The notes beneath the pieces were generated by a model. That model ran no database searches. It was given only the letters and a program-made list of their open reading frames with translations, and was not told where the DNA came from. From Trachythela sp. YZ-2020 (lineage: Eukaryota; Cnidaria; Anthozoa; Malacalcyonacea; Clavulariidae): a stretch of 64,000 nucleotides of DNA. Position 1 is the stretch's first letter; each line of letters starts with the position of its first letter. A program made the translations under genes and the position numbers. The stretch is from positions 365,198 through 429,197 of the forward strand of contig JADLSH010000015.1 of the NCBI GenBank assembly GCA_016169945.1, written 5' to 3'. Positions 56,392 through 64,000 of the stretch are shown piece by piece.

Positions 56392-57336
56392 CTAGAAATA
56401 AATGCATGCAGAATCCCCTCGCCCATTCGAACCACACAATTTACTCCCCCAAAGGTTATTGCAACATGAAGTACTGAGTCGATCACTGTAACCATGGTAA
56501 CACGCAACACCGTATATTTCTTTTATTTCAGTTGTACAAAATGATAAAATATTGATAAGATTTGTTAATTTTGACTATAAAATTATCAATTGCCCAACCA
56601 TATAAAGTAGGTATGTTATTATGTACTCTTTTAGCTTTGATTATTGTAAAATTAAACTTTAGAAATCTGAGAAAACATTTCGAAACTTCAACTGTTTTTT
56701 GAACAGTATTTTCATTCTTCTCTTCGCACTTGTTTTTGAAATGAAGGTTTTGAGATTTAATATGTTGTTTCTTATTCTATAACGTATTTGAATTAATACT
56801 AAAATACCTTTTAAGATCAATCAATGTTGTATTGACCGCACAGGATGACCTACGCATTTTCAAATCCACAAACTATAATATACTGCATGCCAATACGGCA
56901 AAAGCAAGTATACAAAATAGACACATGCAAAATAGACACATAGACACAAAGGCTTCTTCGGTCTTTGGACTGTTTTTTCCTCCTGTTAATTTTAACATGT
57001 GAAAGTCCTCTAAATAATTATCATTTTTCTCGTTTTAGAGACTTTGTTTGTTTATGTCCCGACCCCCGAATACAAAACGTTTTTGAAAAAGTTTGCAAAA
57101 TTAAATGGCAGTTAAGTTTTGACGTATTCATAAAAAAACAAATTATTTATCTTAGCCAATCGTGAGGTTGCTAGTTACCAGTTTTTTCTCGGCCTGAACT
57201 CTCGCATGCGCATAACGTAGAAAACCGATCATTGCATAATGGTGGACGACTTTGCATTCCGCTATGTTGTCACATACCCAAGTGTAAATATCCGAGCGGA
57301 ATTATTACTCGCAGCAGCTTCGCGCCGACTCGGGGA
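56392..57336 (-). mobile_element. Non-autonomous Helitron-like element, type 1
   Basis: On the - strand: A|TCCCCGAGTCGGCGCGAAGC start, TTTATTTCTAG|T end, 945 bp. Shares the NRF1-like word (CGCATGCGCA near 57204), CCATGGTTACAGTG and TACTTTATATGGTTGG blocks with the others. Confidence 0.5.
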
Positions 57337-57569
57337 TTATCGTGCGCGTTTCCCGCCCGGAGAAAAAGAGTTGGAAAAGTCAACTTCACTCTTGGATATA
57401 CCAACCAGTACAAATCTCGAGTTGCATTTCAGGATACGTCAATTTTTTGGTTGTTTTGAAATAGCAAATGTATTACTTACTTTTTAGACGAACGAAAAAT
57501 TATTGCCCAAGAAGCAGTGTTAAGGTTTATTGAGACCCCCAAAATAGAAACTCGATGACATAATATTAT

Positions 57570-57790
57570 CTAATTTCGCTGGGATATTCACACCCGGGTA
57601 TGTGAGAACATAGCAGATTGCCATGTTGTCCGCCACAATCAAAGCTAAAAGTACATAATCACACACCTACTTAATATAGTAGGGAAATTCATAATTTTAT
57701 AGTTAAAATTATAAATCTTATCAGTATTTTACCGTTTTGTACAAAAAGTAAGAGAAATACACAGTGTTGCGTGTTACCATGGTTACAGAA
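57570..57790 (+). mobile_element. Internally deleted Helitron type 1 fragment
   Basis: GATATTCACACCCGGGTATG, CCATGTTGTCCGCC, then straight to CAAAGCTAAAAGTACATAAT and GTTACCATGGTTACAG: 5' and 3' parts of type 1 with the middle missing and both termini lost. Confidence 0.5.
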
Positions 57791-58230
57791 CAGCTGAGCA
57801 GAGGACTTTTGTCGACGCTGCGCGAAATTATCGCAGGCACGAGCGTTTTCCTCGCGAATTTTGTTTCGAAGTTTGACATGCAATTTCGAAGGACGTCGAA
57901 GTTTACGGCATTGTGATTCACTGTATTTGTAAAATATCGTTGTTTTTCTTGCTGCAAGTAATACAGTAACTCTTCATCTACGTATACGAAAAATTGCAAA
58001 ACTAATATTTTCATGCGGGGAAATTGGAAAAGCTTTGAAACAGCGTCAATCAATCCGACTTTATACTTTGAAATGGCGCACGGAAAAATCGGGAAAACCG
58101 ACGAAAATTATTCTTTGTTGTGTTTGGAAACATTTTTAGGAAGATAAATATACGAATATGTCGAAATTGGCTACGAAATGAGACGACCTTTTGGTTGAGT
58201 ATTCCGCAGCTCTATTGCTAGTAGTTTGAT

Positions 58231-58294
58231 ATGACAGGCATTCTTACGAGGGTTTTACTCGCCTTTATCGTCGTTGATGTCCCTACATGCAGAG
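58231..58294 (+). CDS. Possible first exon encoding a signal peptide
   Basis: ATG after a stop-containing leader; 21 codons MTGILTRVLLAFIVVDVPTC R, then a strong AGAG/GTAAGT donor (phase 1). The Leu/Val/Ile-rich core with a positively charged start looks like a secretory signal peptide. No second exon found downstream to 64 kb, so the gene is unproven; it would lie on the opposite strand to TRPA. Confidence 0.5.
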
Positions 58295-59149
58295 GTAAGT
58301 CAACTTTTCTTTGTTATTTAAGCTACGTATATGTGACTCGATGGTGTGTATCTCTTCGACATTAGAGTACATAAAAATGCCCATTTTAAATTCATGTATT
58401 TTTCTCATGTATTTTCCACAGTTTTTTTAGTCTCGTATGTTAAAATATACATAATGCTGGTCGTACAAATGTGGTACCTGACTTGAGGAAAAATGTCCAA
58501 AAAGTCTGTAAACTCGACAGTTTCGGGACCGTATTTTCGTTGTTTCATTCCGTAGCCGTTTGTCGGCCATTGTCCATTGTGTAATAAGTGGAAATTATCG
58601 CGATTCCTTGACGTAAATGGATTTTGAATTCATGTTACACTGTTGTGTGTATGCAACAATTTCAGTACCTTGTACCGAATTTCAGTTAGCAAAAATTCTG
58701 CCCTTTTCAACACCTTCTTTCCAGCTTGTTTTAAAGGCTAAAAGATATATTTTCGATACAACTAGTTTTCGTGGAGTGGAAAAGTGTTCATGCATGTTAA
58801 AAAAGGTGAATTTACATTTGTATTTTTCTTTTACGACGAGCGTTCGAAACCGCATACATAAACAGGTATTTTTCGGACGATATTATACGTTTGCGGTAAC
58901 GTTTTTATTTCTATTTCAACGTTTCTAATACAAACCAAACATTTCTCAGTTGGAAAAGTCGAAAATTGTGAGTATACATAAAATAACGAAACAAGAAAAC
59001 GCCTCATTAAATATAGTATGGCAAAATTGCTGATCACATTGTTTGTTTATCAAATTCAGTCATGCGACAATCCCGCACTGCGTGTACTTCACGCTTGTCT
59101 CTCCGGGCGCATGCGCAGACAAAATTCTCCTCTGTTTAAGACAATGGAC
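58295..59149. other. Stretch without supported features
   Basis: The frame at 58617-58928 has no splice or family support. An NRF1-like palindrome GCGCATGCGCAG occurs at 59108-59119. Confidence 0.5.
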
Positions 59150-59589
59150 ATTTTGTTTCAAGTAGTGGAAGCACTGTAGCCATGGCAACACGATCAATAA
59201 TATATTTCTTTTTGCAGTACAAAAACAGTTAAACAGGTTACTAAAGCTGGAAAATAATTAAAATATTAGTGTTAGCCATAGAAACGAAAGGTAGGTATGT
59301 TCATATACATTCTATAAGCTTAAAATTAATGTTAAATGCAACTTTCTCGCTCTCCTTTTAATTTAGAGCTTTGATAACATAAAAATTAATATAGACACTT
59401 TAACTGGAATAAAATGAAAAACTATGTAAATAAAGCAATATTTTTAGACCTATAAATACATCAACAATTATAACAAACTTGCCATATTTTTCGACCATAT
59501 ATCTTTTATTTATCTTTCTTTAAAAGTACAAACGATAAAATTCTGTTCCTCAGCTTTTCCTGAGGCCTCAAAAAGCTACTTATAATTCT

Positions 59590-61005
59590 AGTCTAGGACC
59601 TGTATAGGAGTTTGTATGCGTTTCATTTAACACAGGCAATCTCAACTGTTTTAGGTAAAATGACCATGTCCTGAAAATGACCTGCTCTGAAACGGCAGTG
59701 CCGACATAGCTCTAACTTCCGAAAAGCAGAAGCGACAGCCTTTCTGAAGTGCTTATAGTGTTTAGAAGTTTGCTTTTAGGGGTGCACCACCCCAGGTCAA
59801 CTGCTAATTATCCATGAAATAACTAATATACCTGGCAAGTTTTGAAGCAATGCCTCGCCGTTTCTCTTCCCGATAAATGCCACTTCTTCGTCTTCATATG
59901 TATTTAGATTACAGTATCCAAGAGTACTTCATTGTAGAATAGTCCCAATCGAAAAATAGAAATAGAGAAATAGACAATAGAAAATACGCAAATATTTATT
60001 GTTTTTTTCATAAATCATAAAAATACAATAAATATAATATATTTACTGGTTTCTGTGGTGACGAACCAGCGTTTCGTGAAAATATCCCCCTCCCTGTCAA
60101 GTGGCCCTGAGGAGTTTTCATGAAGATTGCGCGTGACTTTCATATTATTTTTAAACTTGTGTCGTTGATTCTGATCCTAAATTTGTTAAGGGAGGTTTTT
60201 TCCTTTCAAGTGCGACTATACTACAATGAAGTACTCTTGGATACTGTAATCTAAATACACATGAAGACGAAGAAGTGGCATTTATCGAGAAGAGAAGCGG
60301 CGAGGCATTGCAATGGCCGCTATTTGACGAAATATCGAAGGACACAATATCGAAGATAAAATACACTGCACTGCTTCAAAACTTGACGGAACTTGGTTGA
60401 AATCTTCTTTAGCCATCTATCATTATGTAAAAGTACAACAATTGGATGATACTTGCGAGACTCGGCGATAAAAAGCAAACAAGACGGCAAAATATGGCTG
60501 AAACCGTGTTTTGGTGGGGGGTAAGTGAAATAAAATGTATTATATTTAAACAAAACAATGTCAATCCTTATGAAATCTACAATAATTATATTAAATTAAG
60601 CATAGTTTTTCATCCCATGATAAAAATTGTTAGGAAATAAGAAAATTTAATCTCTGCCAGGTATATTAGTTATTTCATGGATAATTAGCAGTTGACCTGG
60701 GGTGGTGCATGGTCATTTTCTTGTAAAATATTATACTTAGACAAATTTTTCCTTCCAATAACTACCCCTAAAAGCAACCTTCTAAACACTATAAGCACTT
60801 CAGAAAGGCTGTTGCTTCTGCTTTTCGGAAGTTAGAGTTATGTCGGCACTGCCGTTTCAGGGCGGGGTCATTTTCAGGACTTTCGTCCCGGATGCAGGTT
60901 TTGGCACATATGCCATGTTGACCGCCATGGTAATTTTACCCTAAAACAGTTGAGATTGCCTGTGGTAAATGAAATGCACACAAACTCCTATACAGGTCCT
61001 AGACT
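59590..61005. mobile_element. Foldback element, 1.4 kb
   Basis: Ends AGTCTAGGACCTGTATAGGA and complement; left arm 59590-59935, right arm split (60205-60335 and 60655-61005) by about 300 bp without a left counterpart. That extra segment has a frame MAETVFWWG before a GTAAGT (60495-60522), exon-like but unproven. Target duplication unclear (ATTCT/ATTCA). Confidence 0.5.
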
Positions 61006-61185
61006 ATTCAGACTTTCTCATGTTTTTAATAATCTGCCCATTCCACTCCTGACAATCTGCCATACTTTTGAGATAAGTGAGATGACCACCATGACACCCA
61101 CCAGTGATGACACCCATGAAACATAGCCATGCGCCCAATGATCATTGATGAACTTTAGATATACAATAGCTGTCCATACATAGAT

Positions 61186-61830
61186 GTAGGAGACATAGAT
61201 TGCTGACTCGAGGTCACGGCACGCGCCAACATGAAGAATTCAAAATGGCGGCTGAACCGGTCAAAACATCATGACCTAGTCAACGTACGTCGCTTTCAGC
61301 AACGTTCACGAAAAGATACTTCTTTAATATGTTTATTGGCCTTGTGGACGTATAAAGACATCAATTTGACAGGGAAATAATACAAATTACCTTCGATTCA
61401 TGCTGATTTAAGTTCGGCGAAATCACATATTCAGGCCGCCAGCTCGTAATACACAAGTTTGTCGCCCTGAATCCACTTTTATTATTTTGTTTGAAATAAT
61501 CCAGGAATAACTCTTTCAACTTTCTATTAGACATCATTGCTCCAAAGGGCAAAAATATTGCAAAACGTCAATGCGTGAGCTCACTGAAACCAGCCAAATG
61601 TTTGTTATTCCAAAGAAAAACCGTCCACAACACGTCTATATTGAACACACTCCACGGTAATGTGAAATTAATGCCGTTATTTTCTAGCAAATGCTCCCAT
61701 TAAGCTTCGTTCACCGAGTCACTTGAGGCGCCATCATACAAAATGGCTGCTCAACCGGTCAAATTTTGTTTGAATTTTGGCGCATTTGTCAATATAGTGA
61801 CGTATTACGAGTCAGCAATCTGTCTCCTAT
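61186..61830. mobile_element. Short TIR element carrying an exon-like frame
   Basis: Inverted ends TAGGAGACATAGATTGCTGA / complement, with weaker matching for another 20 bp outside. Inside, AAATGGC(G/T)GCT(G/C)AACCGGTC occurs twice in direct orientation (61243, 61740). Confidence 0.5.
61391..61552 (-). CDS. Orphan first exon in TIR element
   Basis: 54 codons from an ATG: MPFGAMMSNRKLKELFLDYF, KSGFRATNLCITSWRPEYVI, NLNQHESK, then GTAATT donor at phase 0. The sequence looks like real protein and the donor is good. No further exon lies inside the element, so it may be the internally deleted remains of an autonomous transposon. Family not recognised. Confidence 0.5.
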
Positions 61831-61934
61831 ATCTATGGTTCCATAGCTTCCTTTTCTCCCGAGTGATAGCCGAGCGAATTAGTACCTCGCCCCAGGCTAT
61901 CACCCGGAACGGCGCCGTACCGTTAGCTCGGGGA

Positions 61935-62430
61935 TACAGTTGTTGCTGTTGTTGTGAATAGTTATAGACTTCAATGTAAATTTTGTGCATCCTGCCTGAT
62001 CAAACTGAATGTTGATGATGTTTGTAGATGGCAATTTCGAAAGAAAATGACATATTATCACGAGCGAAAATTAGATATAATATTATATACACTGGCATCA
62101 CCCTAGCATATATACATGAACTTGTGGTTAGCTCTTGACAACTGGGCCCTGTATCTCATTTGGCAGGGCGCTACACCGGAGCTTATCAGTTACATTTTTC
62201 GCAAGTGTTCCTGTTTAGGCTCTTAAAAAATTTGTAGATAATTCTCGCTCGAAATTTTCATCTACAAACACCATCGACTATAAAATGCAAGCTTTGGGAC
62301 ATACGATGGAGGTCATGTGGATTGCGGTGAGCCAGCATCATATCATGGTGGTATGCCGACTTGAAGATTAGTAGGTAAAGTGGTTATAAAATATCTTGGT
62401 CTCTGACCAACAAAACACAAGGGCTCATGC
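61935..62430. other. Stretch without features
   Basis: A weak inverted pair ATGTTGATGATGTTTGTAGAT (62010) and ATTTTCATCTACAAACACCA (62257) may bound a small MITE. No gene. Confidence 0.5.
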
Positions 62431-62431
62431 A

Positions 62432-62640
62432 TAAAGGCCGTTTTGCCATTACGGTACAGCTCAAACATGCCTGGGCGCAGGCAGGGCGGAGCGAACATGT
62501 AAACTCAACTTGCGCTGTAGGTGTAGAACCCGAGCATCGTAAATTTCTTGGTGTGCCCGCGCGACTGATTTTTCACGTGATTAAAATTGGTGGCTTCGCC
62601 CGCAAGGAGCAAAACGACCGTAATGGAAAACGGCCTTAGG
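62432..62640. mobile_element. TA-flanked MITE, AAGGCCGTTTT ends
   Basis: AAGGCCGTTTTGCCATTACG at left and CGTAATGGAAAACGGCCTTA at right, GC-rich centre with GGGCGGAGCGAAC / TGGCTTCGCCCGC. A shorter relative lies at 62698-62773 (AAGGCCATTTTCCATTAC...GTAATGGAAAGTATGGCC). Confidence 0.5.
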
Positions 62641-62697
62641 GATTGCATTTCGCACTATACTAACTGAGTTACCTTAAGCTGGGCGCGCACGCTACGA

Positions 62698-62773
62698 TTT
62701 AAGGCCATTTTCCATTACAGCCGCTTTGCCGCGCGGGCGGGCGAGCGAACCGTAATGGAAAGTATGGCCCAGC
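62698..62773. mobile_element. Short relative of the preceding MITE
   Basis: 76 bp hairpin AAGGCCATTTTCCATTACAG to GTAATGGAAAGTATGGCC with a GC-rich centre; internal deletion derivative. Confidence 0.5.
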
Positions 62774-64000
62774 TAGTCGAGTGGTATTATTTGTTGGATC
62801 AGAGTAGCCCTACACGAAATGTAGAATTTGTACCCTCAACCCCACCTCCACCCCAACCCTAACCTATATAATCACAGACATAACTCGTGTTGGGCTACAT
62901 AAAGAACCAACCTGGGATCATTCAGTCCTCTGTATTGGTTTCAAGTTAAATACCATACCCTAAACCATATAGATCGGCCGAGCTAAAATCATCGCGCACG
63001 CCCGGCTTGACACTAACCAATAAAACTAGAGGATCTTGTTGTAAAATAATACAAGCATTTACTAGATTTAACTCGAAAGGACACAAACTGAACAATCCAT
63101 ATTCTTTCATTAGAGTACACACATGAACAGTTTCTCGCGAACCACAATCAAACAAAGAAATACAAACTGTCATAAAACAAAAACATTTTCTTGATATTTT
63201 AATTATCATTCCTTAATACAATAGTTCTTTACAGTTGTCTCTCCAAACATTAAATATTTCTGATTCAGCCACAGAGATTGTGAAGATGATTAGATGTGAC
63301 CAAAGTAGCATATTGTTCCGAATCAAAAACAAGTTTCTGAAGTCGTGTCTTGAATAAAAGAACATATGAATGTCACTGATTGAATTAGTTTATTAATATA
63401 TCACATTTTTCTATTTGATTGATGTTCGGAATTTTAGAAGTATCGAAAGATTTCCCAGTAAATTTTATTATTGGTTGTTCTTAGATCATCCTCCATAACA
63501 ACTTTCTACAGAAGTCCAACCAATTACTTCCTGGTAAGTTAGGCACATGTATTCCTTGCTATCACAGTTGTATAGCATACGCTGCTTTAGATGGTATAAT
63601 TCACTGTTGCCTCCTTTTTATGCCTTCTAGCTAGCATCTATTCCTGTGTCTCTTGGTCTTTATTTGAATATCGTTTTTGGAACAGATTATCACAACTCAA
63701 CTGATTAGTCCCATTTTGGCAATGCAAGAATATTAAGGTAATCAATGTCTGGGGGAACAAATACGTGGCAGGCAGGAAATACGTGGCGTGGTGACTGACA
63801 CATAACTTTAATAAACATATCAAGAAGTTCAGACATACAACCCAAAAAATAATTGGCAGGATTTTGTCACTTAAAAACGTCTAGTGGAACATTTGCTACT
63901 TCAATAAACATATAGGCAAACATATAAATAAACATATAAATGTTTTTATGTTACTTCTATTATAAATGGCTAATATAACAAAACAATGAAATATGAGGTA
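62774..64000. other. End of window, no features seen
   Basis: AT-rich. The - frame 62946-63209 (SRETVHVCTLMKEYGLFSLC) has no supporting evidence. Confidence 0.5.

Larger units (their letters stand above)
59150..61934 (-). mobile_element. Type 2 Helitron relative with two insertions
   Basis: 5' end on the - strand at 61934: A|TCCCCGAGCTAACGGTACGG, with an ACGGTACGGCGCCGT hairpin. The body matches the 19.6 kb copy (CATGGCTATGTTTCATGGGT block near 61120; GTTGCCATGGCTAC near 59183). The CTAG end is not identified; the low boundary is approximate. Insertions: foldback 59590-61005 and TIR element 61186-61830. Confidence 0.5.

Noticed and set aside
57721..58053. - strand frame of 110 codons (MIDAVSKLFQFPRMKILVLQ)
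   Set aside because: Its end runs through a Helitron fragment; no splice or family evidence.
62427..62639. + strand frame of 70 codons
   Set aside because: Coincides with a GC-rich hairpin MITE.

Overview
The window is nuclear DNA of an intron-rich, AT-rich invertebrate animal. The evidence is GT-AG exons of a TRPA-type ion channel spread over about 19 kb, a CR1/Jockey-like LINE, Ty3/gypsy and P-superfamily fragments, tRNA-derived SINEs, Helitron-like elements and many DNA-transposon derivatives. A cnidarian is my best guess from general character only; nothing here proves the phylum.

Layout. 1-8 kb: a decayed P-superfamily transposase gene (+ strand, exons between 2 and 2937) faces a - strand gene with an intact PIF1-type helicase (5950-7833), a zinc-knuckle exon and acidic C-terminal exons. 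Two MITEs and a template-switch-like duplication lie inside. 8.6-9.3 kb: a decayed gypsy reverse transcriptase. 9.5-13.3 kb: a 3.76 kb foldback transposon with about 0.97 kb arms and an exact 10 bp target duplication; its loop holds a LINE 3' end and a SINE-like piece. 14.2-16.8 kb: a 5'-truncated LINE. 17.6-26.8 kb: Helitron-like elements (A|TC...CTAG|T), one carrying a foldback element and one sitting inside a TIR element with a 9 bp target duplication.

27.2-45.9 kb: ten exons (- strand) of a TRPA-like channel, with ankyrin repeats, linker, S1-S6 and pore; the N-terminal and last C-terminal exons were not found. All junctions agree in phase except one exon (33609-34030), which has a net +1 frameshift and an in-frame TGA. 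Its introns hold a 10 bp minisatellite, palindromic repeats and an array of mariner-type MITEs.

46-64 kb: no convincing conserved gene. It holds nested repeats: a foldback element with an 8 bp target duplication, a Helitron relative interrupted by a TA-flanked element that is itself interrupted by a tRNA-SINE, more Helitrons, and a Helitron relative carrying a foldback element and a small TIR element. One possible signal-peptide first exon starts at 58231.

The only likely host gene is the TRPA channel; nearly everything else is mobile DNA. The most unusual assemblage is the P-type transposase facing the PIF1 helicase and zinc-knuckle gene, possibly one composite transposon. Exon boundaries were read by eye from splice signals, reading phase and family motifs; no database was searched. 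[Form note: the original answer gave no feature confidences; every 0.5 is a placeholder, not an estimate.]
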